Part shown: in pieces, positions 42,272 through 52,200 of the stretch | How positions within the stretch are numbered: position 1 is the stretch's first letter | How the letters are laid out: each line of letters opens with the position of its first letter | NCBI GenBank assembly: GCA_030407315.1 | Contig: JALQPE010001029.1 | Location: forward strand, 1 to 64,000 | Source of the DNA: Asparagopsis taxiformis | Lineage: Eukaryota; Rhodophyta; Florideophyceae; Bonnemaisoniales; Bonnemaisoniaceae | Length of the DNA stretch: 64,000 nucleotides | Direction of reading: 5' to 3' | Program-made: the position numbers and the translations under genes | Notes under the pieces: model-generated | Seen by the model: the letters and a program-made list of their open reading frames with translations, nothing else | Databases searched by the model: none | Told to the model about the DNA's origin: nothing

Positions 42272-42790
42272 CTATCCACTCGCATCAACCTCACCACTCC
42301 CCAACACAGAATCCGCAATCGAGTCCATATCGTCCCCACTCATGTCCATGTTATCCACATTCCCATCATCATCCTCTTCACGTTCGCTGATCTCATCCAT
42401 CTCTGTCCTCGGAATCAACATCCGGGACGCAGACCGACGCAGACACACTCGGAGCGTGAATTGGATTCCAGCCACTGCACGGGGTATACTGATGATTCTA
42501 GGTCGTACAAAGTATGGCCTGCAGTTGAGTCCGAGTCGATTCAAACTGATCGGCGCGAACGTCCTGATGCAGGCCCTCACGAGGCCGATAGGATCGTTGG
42601 TCGGGAACAGGCCGCGATTGGCTAGGAAGCACAAACAGGCAAGGTCTCGTGCAACTCGGCGGCGAGAGCAGCGTGCGGACTGGTGCTCAGATGTGGAGAC
42701 TTGTGTGGCGGCTTGTTTTGCTGGAGTAGCAGAACAGAGCAGTGCTGAGCAGAGGAGGGCGAGGAGCAGGGTGAAGAATGTGGTCTTCAT
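42272..42790 (-). CDS. Secreted six-cysteine protein, 172 aa, left copy
   Basis: ATG at 42790 in good context (ATCACCATGAAG). The N-terminus MKTTFFTLLLALLCSALLCS is a clear signal peptide with likely cleavage after ATPA (residue 24). The mature part is strongly basic (SARCSRRRVARDLACLCFLA; LVRACIRTFAPISLNRLG) with six Cys at about 41, 52, 54, 74, 90 and 116. The last 45 residues are acidic (EISEREEDDDGNVDNMDMSG). This is the layout of a small extracellular disulfide protein with an acidic C-terminal extension. I recognise no family. A TATA box and a long CT-rich leader support expression. The right-arm copy is identical in protein sequence. Confidence 0.85.
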   Translation of the reverse strand: MKTTFFTLLLALLCSALLCSATPAKQAATQVSTSEHQSARCSRRRVARDLACLCFLANRGLFPTNDPIGLVRACIRTFAPISLNRLGLNCRPYFVRPRIISIPRAVAGIQFTLRVCLRRSASRMLIPRTEMDEISEREEDDDGNVDNMDMSGDDMDSIADSVLGSGEVDASG

Positions 42791-42921
42791 GGTGATTTGA
42801 GATGGGTGTGTGTAGAAGGTAGGATTGGTTGTATTGCGGAGAGGATTTGTTGAGAGAGAGTGTGTGTTGTTTGTTGAGTGTGGGGTGTGTGGAGAGGTGA
42901 TGAAGGGGGATGGGTGAGGAA

Positions 42922-42927
42922 TTTATA
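42922..42927 (-). promoter_or_regulatory. TATA box of the left secreted-protein gene
   Basis: Minus-strand TATAAA (CCTATAAATTCC), about 130 nt upstream of the ATG, followed by a C/A/T-rich leader. Confidence 0.6.
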
Positions 42928-43027
42928 GGAAAGGGGAAGGGTGAATCTGTGATATCGGACGGGGGTGGGGTGAGTGTATGAAGTGTATGGAGGGGAAGTT
43001 TAGGATGTGAGGAGAGTATTGGAGGAA

Positions 43028-43160
43028 GAATGACGCACATGCACAAGTATGAGCACGTGTGTGAATATGTGTATGTGTATGGGTGTGAGCAAGTTTGTGA
43101 GAAAGTGTGCATGTGTGTGCGAGTTTGCGTGTGTATATGGGTGTGTGCGTGTATATGAAG
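43028..43160. repeat. Imperfect GT/CA-rich simple repeat, left arm
   Basis: GTGTGTGCGAGTTTGCGTG and related units upstream of the secreted-protein promoter; mirrored at about 47136-47268. Confidence 0.6.
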
Positions 43161-44239
43161 AGTTGGATTGGGTCAGAAAGACATAGTGACTGTTACTGTT
43201 GTCGCTGTTGAGATTGAGGATGGGAATAGAATGGAAAGAGATGTGGAAAGTGAGTGATGCGAGTGGGAAGAGCGGTGATGGACTGAAGGGATGGGAGAAA
43301 AGGAGACGAAATGGACAGCAATGGAGGGTTTTCTGAGTGGGGGAGGGGGAATTGGCGCAGGGAGATATGGAAGAAGAGGAGGAATGAGACAATTACAACT
43401 ACTGAATGACTGATCAGGTAGAGAAGGCAAAGAAATTAGATGGGATAGAGGGAGCAATCATGTTTGACTGGTATATGGTTGGAACAGGAGTACTGACGAA
43501 ACTGTGTAGGAACTAAATTAATTTAGGTTTGCGTCATACTACTGAAGGATGAGATGAATTTATATGAAAGGTTCCGACAGAGTTGCGGCTTGCTGGTAAC
43601 ACTTGGTTAGATGATGGCAATTTTTACTCGTATTCTAAGCTTATTCTATCATTGCTGCCATCCACTGGCATTTTTGTAGCCCTCTGCAAAACAAATATAC
43701 CATCTGGCAGAAGTTTCACCATGTTTCCGGTCACGAAACTACGGAACTGCACTGATCTAAAGAAATATTTTTGGCCCACAAGCGGAGAGGCCCGTAGACA
43801 GGTTCTCTTTGTTTCATCTCTTATCATGCACGTAATGTGTAGTATTTTGTACGTCATTTAGACCACAGCATAGAGTCCTTTTCCTGCCAACTAAGAGTCT
43901 CTAGTACTGACTACCACTGATTTTATCCGCTTTCTCTGATTTACCTTGAGAAGGCAGGAAAAGTTAACAAAACGAAGAGTCGAAACTCTATCGAGTTGCA
44001 CCATGTCTTGCAGTTGCTGACTGTCGCTTACACAACTGAAGATAAGTCACTGACAAATGCCCGAACGGATAAACAGCTCGACAGGACAATTGCGTTTCCT
44101 CTTTTGCAACCCGCTCGAGTACAGGAAGAAACATGTTTCTGGTATAACGAGGACAGCGTTAATAGGGTGACTGCCGTGGCACTCTCGATGCGTAAAACGC
44201 AATCCAGATATAGAAAACAATAATCCTGAAATATAAAGC

Positions 44240-44658
44240 TTACAAGATCTTCCTCTCAGCGCGTGACATGTGTCGTTCGTCTGTAAGTCTATGTCGAAAA
44301 GGGTATCTACACTTGATGTAAGTCAGAAGTGTGGAAGGCTTCCACCACATATCAACCGGGCGCTGCTCGGTGAAGGGTTTCTCTTGTTCAGAACCCTGAA
44401 ATTAGTGCATGCCAACTTGGTAAATCAAAAGACAACCTAAATTTATCGCGCAACCTACACGACAAGGAATGTGTGTATTATGCTCACCAGAACAAAATAT
44501 ATCCTGTACGAACCACACGAAATTGTGTTTCCGTATGTCTCTGCACTTGTATATCTCTGATAGCCAATATCTATCGGCGCTGAACGCTCGCGCGAAGTAA
44601 TTGTTGCCTTTTCCCTATCATCACCAGCAACAATGAGAGTGCTGTCCTCTCCCCACAC
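44240..44658 (-). CDS. Possible two-exon ORF in the left arm
   Basis: Mirror of 45638-46056, see there. Confidence 0.2.
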
Positions 44659-44677
44659 TGACCAATGGGTGCGAATT

Positions 44678-45618
44678 AGTCATTGCTATCTGAAAAGGTC
44701 CATAGGACTCAGCCATTTCATATAGTTTGTTCTGTATTCAAGAAACCCCACAAAAGGGTGTGCTCAATGTCCTCCCCTCATGGCTGTCTAGGATTCATTT
44801 ATATCATGAATCTGGGCTCTTTCTGTTTCTGGCCAATTTCTCAAGTTCCGCTCGGGCAACGATGTCACCCCTCTCAGAAATGATGTCATTTCAAGAGTAT
44901 GGAGCCCATTTCATTCCTGTCAGTACCCGAAATCATACGTTTAGTATATCTGGATTCACGTTTAAAACTTACTGTTTTTTACGTAATATATATTGTATTT
45001 CTTGACCAAACTGCACTCAGCCAAGAGGATGGGACGTCCAGCTTCAACCTGAATTTTCTTCATGAAAACCAAATACCCTACACCTGCAAAATAGCTGTAA
45101 AGACAATCATTTCCACTGGACTCTTTCATCTTTTCACAAGTTGGAGTGTGGTATGTGACCTCAAAAAGCCGGGACCAACTGATCCAAATTCTCCATATTA
45201 AGCCACTATTCCTGAGGCGATTTTATACTAGGACGTATTCGGAATTCTATAGTATCCGCACTCGTCACATGGGACCTGTAGGCGAGAGGTATCACTTCTC
45301 AGAATCTTTACGAAAATGGCCACATCACAATACAAACATCTATAGGTAAAACTGAGAATGGCATCTTCTCCGTCCTCCATACTATTTCAATGTCACTTGC
45401 ACACACCTCCAATTTTATTTCTACAAGCTCACCACTCTCTCTGTCCAGAGCTCAAAGCCTCACTCTGCCATGGGTTCATTCTGAGATATCTATTTCACAC
45501 ACATGCACACAGATACACGGAAATTCTCCCAGACCAGAGGAAAAACCCTTGTTTTCATTTTCTTTCCATTATTACTCGATCAGTTATTCAGAAGTTGTAA
45601 TTGTCTCATTCCATGACC
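44678..45618. other. Spacer of the inverted repeat (941 bp)
   Basis: Unique DNA without a recognised gene; open frames of up to 111 codons show no motif. At its right end (about 45560-45612) it carries a diverged copy of a segment that also occurs inside the right arm at about 46862-46915 (shared GTTGTAATTGTCTCATTCC). Confidence 0.6.
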
Positions 45619-45637
45619 AATTCGCACCCATTGGTCA

Positions 45638-46056
45638 GTGTGGGGAGAGGACAGCACTCTCATTGTTGCTGGTGATGATAGGGAAAAGGCAACAATTACT
45701 TCGCGCGAGCGTTCAGCGCCGATAGATATTGGCTATCAGAGATATACAAGTGCAGAGACATACGGAAACACAATTTCGTGTGGTTCGTACAGGATATATT
45801 TTGTTCTGGTGAGCATAATACACACATTCCTTGTCGTGTAGGTTGCGCGATAAATTTAGGTTGTCTTTTGATTTACCAAGTTGGCATGCACTAATTTCAG
45901 GGTTCTGAACAAGAGAAACCCTTCACCGAGCAGCGCCCGGTTGATATGTGGTGGAAGCCTTCCACACTTCTGACTTACATCAAGTGTAGATACCCTTTTC
46001 GACATAGACTTACAGACGAACGACACATGTCACGCGCTGAGAGGAAGATCTTGTAA
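45638..46056 (+). CDS. Possible two-exon ORF in the right arm
   Basis: An open frame ends at 45808 (SGSYRIYFVL-type end, codon boundary) before GTGAGC. A 92-nt candidate intron ends in ACTAATTTCAG at 45900 with a CTAAT branch-like sequence. The next frame continues in phase (GSEQEKPFTEQRPVDMWWKP; RYPFRHRLTDERHMSRAERK) to TAA at 46054-46056. No ATG starts the first exon, so an upstream exon or a false call is possible. Unknown product. Confidence 0.25.
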
Positions 46057-47135
46057 GCTTTATATTTCAGGATTATTGTTTTCTATATCTGGATTGCGTT
46101 TTACGCATCGAGAGTGCCACGGCAGTCACCCTATTAACGCTGTCCTCGTTATACCAGAAACATGTTTCTTCCTGTACTCGAGCGGGTTGCAAAAGAGGAA
46201 ACGCAATTGTCCTGTCGAGCTGTTTATCCGTTCGGGCATTTGTCAGTGACTTATCTTCAGTTGTGTAAGCGACAGTCAGCAACTGCAAGACATGGTGCAA
46301 CTCGATAGAGTTTCGACTCTTCGTTTTGTTAACTTTTCCTGCCTTCTCAAGGTAAATCAGAGAAAGCGGATAAAATCAGTGGTAGTCAGTACTAGAGACT
46401 CTTAGTTGGCAGGAAAAGGACTCTATGCTGTGGTCTAAATGACGTACAAAATACTACACATTACGTGCATGATAAGAGATGAAACAAAGAGAACCTGTCT
46501 ACGGGCCTCTCCGCTTGTGGGCCAAAAATATTTCTTTAGATCAGTGCAGTTCCGTAGTTTCGTGACCGGAAACATGGTGAAACTTCTGCCAGATGGTATA
46601 TTTGTTTTGCAGAGGGCTACAAAAATGCCAGTGGATGGCAGCAATGATAGAATAAGCTTAGAATACGAGTAAAAATTGCCATCATCTAACCAAGTGTTAC
46701 CAGCAAGCCGCAACTCTGTCGGAACCTTTCATATAAATTCATCTCATCCTTCAGTAGTATGACGCAAACCTAAATTAATTTAGTTCCTACACAGTTTCGT
46801 CAGTACTCCTGTTCCAACCATATACCAGTCAAACATGATTGCTCCCTCTATCCCATCTAATTTCTTTGCCTTCTCTACCTGATCAGTCATTCAGTAGTTG
46901 TAATTGTCTCATTCCTCCTCTTCTTCCATATCTCCCTGCGCCAATTCCCCCTCCCCCACTCAGAAAACCCTCCATTGCTGTCCATTTCGTCTCCTTTTCT
47001 CCCATCCCTTCAGTCCATCACCGCTCTTCCCACTCGCATCACTCACTTTCCACATCTCTTTCCATTCTATTCCCATCCTCAATCTCAACAGTGACAACAG
47101 TAACAGTCACTATGTCTTTCTGACCCAATCCAACT

Positions 47136-47268
47136 CTTCATATACACGCACACACCCATATACACACGCAAACTCGCACACACATGCACACTTTCTCACA
47201 AACTTGCTCACACCCATACACATACACATATTCACACACGTGCTCATACTTGTGCATGTGCGTCATTC
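47136..47268. repeat. Imperfect CA-rich simple repeat, right arm
   Basis: Mirror of the GT-rich tract at 43028-43160. Confidence 0.6.
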
Positions 47269-47368
47269 TTCCTCCAATACTCTCCTCACATCCTAAACTT
47301 CCCCTCCATACACTTCATACACTCACCCCACCCCCGTCCGATATCACAGATTCACCCTTCCCCTTTCC

Positions 47369-47374
47369 TATAAA
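47369..47374 (+). promoter_or_regulatory. TATA box of the right secreted-protein gene
   Basis: TATAAA in TTCCTATAAATTCC, about 130 nt upstream of the ATG. Confidence 0.6.
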
Positions 47375-47505
47375 TTCCTCACCCATCCCCCTTCATCACC
47401 TCTCCACACACCCCACACTCAACAAACAACACACACTCTCTCTCAACAAATCCTCTCCGCAATACAACCAATCCTACCTTCTACACACACCCATCTCAAA
47501 TCACC

Positions 47506-48024
47506 ATGAAGACCACATTCTTCACCCTGCTCCTCGCCCTCCTCTGCTCAGCACTGCTCTGTTCTGCTACTCCAGCAAAACAAGCCGCCACACAAGTCTC
47601 CACATCTGAGCACCAGTCCGCACGCTGCTCTCGCCGCCGAGTTGCACGAGACCTTGCCTGTTTGTGCTTCCTAGCCAATCGCGGCCTGTTCCCGACCAAC
47701 GATCCTATCGGCCTCGTGAGGGCCTGCATCAGGACGTTCGCGCCGATCAGTTTGAATCGACTCGGACTCAACTGCAGGCCATACTTTGTACGACCTAGAA
47801 TCATCAGTATACCCCGTGCAGTGGCTGGAATCCAATTCACGCTCCGAGTGTGTCTGCGTCGGTCTGCGTCCCGGATGTTGATTCCGAGGACAGAGATGGA
47901 TGAGATCAGCGAACGTGAAGAGGATGATGATGGGAATGTGGATAACATGGACATGAGTGGGGACGATATGGACTCGATTGCGGATTCTGTGTTGGGGAGT
48001 GGTGAGGTTGATGCGAGTGGATAG
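47506..48024 (+). CDS. Secreted six-cysteine protein, 172 aa, right copy
   Basis: Identical protein to the left-arm copy, transcribed outward. Promoter, leader and coding sequence are all inside the duplicated arm, so both copies should be regulated alike. The 3' flank diverges about 30 nt after the stop codon, where the arm ends. Confidence 0.85.
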   Translation: MKTTFFTLLLALLCSALLCSATPAKQAATQVSTSEHQSARCSRRRVARDLACLCFLANRGLFPTNDPIGLVRACIRTFAPISLNRLGLNCRPYFVRPRIISIPRAVAGIQFTLRVCLRRSASRMLIPRTEMDEISEREEDDDGNVDNMDMSGDDMDSIADSVLGSGEVDASG

Positions 48025-48059
48025 GCGATGATGAATGAACAGTGCAGATGAAGTTGAAA

Positions 48060-48635
48060 TGAGTGAAGAATGTGAGGTTGAGTGTAGATAGGAGTATGGG
48101 CATGTTTTTTCCAGTCCAAAATCATCCACTTGATCTCAAAATGATAGCAGAGTTGTATCTTTAGTTATTACATCTGTTTTGAAGAGCTGCTCGCAGCAGC
48201 AGATATTACTTGAGGGGTAAAGCATTACGATCGGAGCTAAACAAATCTATGTTTATCCAATTGCTTGAAAATGAGTTTGAGTAGATAGCGCCCCAATTCC
48301 AAGAGAATGATGAATTGATCTTGGACAACCCCCTTTTGTCATAGAACTACTTAAGTCATTGTGGAAAAGTGGTCTAATGGATTAAGTTTTGAAATGTGAA
48401 CTGCGAAACAGTAAGTATCGATTGAAGTGTTTATGATGGTTCTAGCGCGATAGGATACGGGGTTTCCTCCGCTTCAATTGCGGATCTCGCCATAGAATCT
48501 TGGCAATCCTGCCAGAGTGCGTCTATTGGTGATTTTATCAGACCACAGAGCTGGTGTGGTGCAGTTTTGCAAGTCTCAGGGAGCTGGTAGATTCGGTCAG
48601 GATGGTAACTCATGCGACGAAATAATTGCAACCAA
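48060..48635. other. Flank between the inverted repeat and element E
   Basis: A 60-codon minus-strand ORF (48431-48613, MSYHPDRIYQLPETCKTAPH) starts with ATG just beside the insertion site of element E. It has no TATA box or known family and could be a small gene separated from its promoter. Confidence 0.3.
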
Positions 48636-48640
48636 CAGTG

Positions 48641-49065
48641 TGTAGCGTATTATAGAACTACTATCATACTTGAGCAACCAGCGACAATAATGGTGTCATC
48701 GGTCAAACGCTCCCCAAGGAGAATGTCAGGAACAGCGAGTGATGTTCTTGATGACGAGTTGTCACATCGGCGACACCGATTAAGTTAGTTGTTACGGATG
48801 CTGGAAATAGCACTGTCTCGCGGAGACAGTGCCACACGTTGCAACAGAGCGACATATACTAGGCTTAGATTAACTTTCGATCAGAGACAGTATTGACAGA
48901 GCCAATAGATGCTTCGTCTCGTCGCCAACTAGGTCAAATCATTGACGACGGCAACGACCGCATAGCCATGCCCTGATTAGTATTTAGTCCGCAAGTAACT
49001 TTGCTATTCAGTAAAAAGGTATGGAACATCCACCATCAACACAACGCTCTACCAAGACAACCACA
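48641..49065 (+). repeat. 5' LTR of gypsy E (425 bp)
   Basis: Begins TGTAGCGTATTATAG and ends CAACCACA; it contains the inverted repeat CACTGTCTCGCGGAGACAGTG. Confidence 0.92.
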
Positions 49066-49214
49066 GTGATCACTTCATCTGCCTTTGAAGAGCGAAACAC
49101 GCCGTTGGAAGCCGAGCGGTAAGACTATCACGCGTATACGTACCAACATACTGGAAAGGACATTCAGAACTTTCAGTGTGGGACAGTTCACGCATCGATA
49201 TTGTGTGATATTAC

Positions 49215-52200
49215 ATGTCAGCCGAATCTGGAGCCACGGGCAGAGATACACGAAAAAACGTCACTATGTCTGCTACTGTTGATCACCCGCGCTTGGTGAA
49301 ACAAGACCCAAATTCGATACGTATTTTCCTACGGTTATACGACCAATACACCAACGAAGTATTGGCCAGAGCTTTACAGCTATCCGGTTCTGAACAACCA
49401 GCGGAAGCAGGAAATCCTGTTGACTTAAAATTTTGCGTAGAACCAGAATACCTGGAGTCTGCCATCGCCTTGGGATTTATCCCAGGTGTCTTGTCATACA
49501 GACAATTGGATGATACCACTTTGCGTGCTTTTCTAGACAAAAAAGCAGAAGAATGCAAAGAATCAGCAACGTTGTCTTCGCTGGACAACTTTGTGTCCAA
49601 AAATCTAAAAATGGACATGCAAGACTCATCTGCGGTATCGCGGATGCAATCGTTGTTTGTGTCGTATCACACTTTATTACGACAAAATGGCTTATTGTGG
49701 GTGATGGATACGTCACCAAAGGTGGCAGTACATCATGTATTGTCAGCCATTCGGCCTAAAACTATGCAGAGCCGTCTAAAAGACGACCTGTCTTTTGCGC
49801 ACTGCCGGCTTAAGAAAGACTTTAAAGGATTTATGGAACACGCATTGCGATTAGCGGAAGCATTCCAACTTATCGATACTGGCCGCAGCTCGCCGATTAA
49901 CGAGCAGGATACACCTGTCTCTAAAAAGTCAAACAAAGCAGCAGAAAAGGGGAAAGAGAGCAAGACAGCGTCAAAAGCGAGCAAGCTTGCGCGATTTGTC
50001 CCTCTATGCCCATTCAAACTGTGTGTGCCCCACGGGAAACGTCACTACATACAATACTGCCCTGCGTCCAACGCAGAACAAAAACAAGAAATGCGTCGCG
50101 AATTGGCTGAGCGAAAGGCTCGAGACGGGCCTGCACAGTCAACAAGAGCTCGCAATGCATCAAGAGAACAAGATAGAAAAGCTGTGTCGGGACGTCTTAG
50201 CAACCGGCTTGAGTCAAAACCACGAGATAGGACAGGATGCCGAATTACCATTTCCAACGGAATCTCATCGATAGAAACCCGAGGACGCTGCGATGATGGT
50301 AGTGACGACAGCCTGGCTTCTCGCAGCGTTGCAGAGAGAGCGGTAGCGATAGGAATTGGTACATTCCTGGACATCAAGCCCGTCACACTGCAGGTCGCTT
50401 TACGAAAAGGAAAGCGTGCCGCGACATTCAAGTTTTTAAAAATATGGAAAGTGCCGCGAACGGTTCTAAACCTTTCCTCAGGCCCACTTGCACTACTTAA
50501 CACATCTTTTTTGGTGCCAGATGATGAGTTAGCCTGTGAGGAGCTGTTGCTTGGACAGCCCATTCTACGCCACTTGCGCATAGATTCTCAAACATTGCTT
50601 GAAATGCACCGCACCGCGCTTGACGGAGCAGATTGCGCGCCCGTTGGGAATCCAACGATCCCGAAAGGTGGCGGCAAGCTCAGCCGCCTAATGGTGGCAC
50701 GGATCAATCAAGTTCATAACTCAGAGATTGCTGAAGATGCACGCAAGCCTACAGCACAACCTGTTGATAATAGGAAAAGGCTCGACTACTTTAACCTCAA
50801 GAATGAGTCCGACCCTTTTCCGGATCCATCCTTGTTGGATCCAACAGACAGCGAGCAGCAGAGTGACATAGAAAAATCTGTTTCCGACATGCTTACTCGC
50901 GCTCACAATTCCGGTCTTCCTGAAAAATACCACCGGAAACTACAGTCAATCGTGTATTCAAACTTTGACATTTTTCGCACTGGCCTGTCCTCTGGACCTC
51001 CGGCGGACTTGCCACCCCTGCGAATTGCCCTCACGAAGGACGCCCGGCCGACGAAGATAAAACTGCGCAACTACTCGCAAGCGCAGCGTGAATTCTTGAC
51101 GGAATTTGTGCAGAAGTTAGTCCAAAACGGATTAGCATACCCAAATCCGACTGCAGCTTGGGCGGCGGCTCCCCTTCTTGTGCCAAAACCGGGCCCTGCA
51201 AGATTCAGATTCACAGTTGATTTACGACCTGTGAACAAATTCACGGTGAAACACCAGTTTCCTATGCCGAACCTAGAACACGCGATGTCTAAGTTGGTCA
51301 ATTCAAAGTTCTATGCTACATTCGATCTGTCTACAGGATATTGGCAACTTCCTTTACATCCTGACAGCCAAGAATGTCAGTCATTCTTGACTCCAGATAA
51401 TGTTTACTCTCCTACTAGAGTGCTGCACGGCACCACAAACGCTGTCGCGCATCTGCAGTCAGCTCTCACTTCCACCATTCCAACCAACCTCCATTCTCAT
51501 GTTCTCATATGGCTTGACGATATATTAAGCCATCACACATCGGTCGAGTCATTATTGGACACGATTGAAGACATATTTACAATGTTTAAGAAGCACCGCA
51601 TTCACTTGCACCCGGGCAAGTGCAACTTGTTTGCAACATCAATCACTTGGTGCGGCCGTCTCATCTCAAAACACGGCATACGCTTTGACCCGCGACGATT
51701 GGATGCACTTCGCACCATGGCTCCGCCTACCACCGGCGCGCATCTGCAACAATTCCTTTGCGCAATGCAATGGGTGAAATGTTGCATACCGTGTTTTTCT
51801 ACTATTACGAAGTCACTGCATGACTTCTTACAGAAAGTATACTCACACGCCCCAAAACGCACCAAATCTTCTCTCTCGCGAATCACACTGGCTTCTCTCG
51901 GATGGGGAGAAGATATGCACAGAGCTTTTGAACACTGCAAGCAAGCACTGGCATCGCAAGTCACCGTCAGCCATAGAGATTCGCAGAAACGCTTGTGCGT
52001 TTACACCGACGCGTCTGACGAACTTTGGTCAGGCATCATCACACAAGTTCACCACTCTGAAATGTGGAAACCACACGCGGAACAGCAGCACGAACCCCTC
52101 GCATTCCTCTCTGGACGTTTCAATGATACTCAATTGAGATGGTCTACTCTAGAAAAAGAGTCATTCGCGATTCTTGCAACACTCGAACGGATGCACTGGC

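Larger units (their letters stand above)
42244..44677. repeat. Left arm of a 2.43-kb inverted repeat
   Basis: Every position x pairs with 90296-x in the right arm (45619-48052) with no indel that I can detect; the ORF ends coincide exactly under this rule. One substitution is seen (near 43200 versus 47095, Ala/Val in an overlapping frame). Similarity fades rather than stops just outside (about 42220-42243 versus 48053-48075). The arm holds a secreted-protein gene, its promoter with a CA-type repeat, a 77-codon ORF (43624-43857 minus) and a possible spliced ORF. Confidence 0.95.
45619..48052. repeat. Right arm of the 2.43-kb inverted repeat
   Basis: Exact mirror of 42244-44677. The two secreted-protein genes point away from each other. 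It also contains the mirror 77-codon ORF at 46439-46672, which starts with ATG and is of unknown product. Confidence 0.95.

Noticed and set aside
43028..43160. CRISPR-like or telomeric tract
   Set aside because: Only an imperfect GT/CA simple repeat without regular spacers.
43173..43457. 94-codon Ser/Pro-rich ORF in the palindrome arm (and its mirror at 46839-47123)
   Set aside because: Arises from pyrimidine-rich promoter DNA; composition not protein-like.
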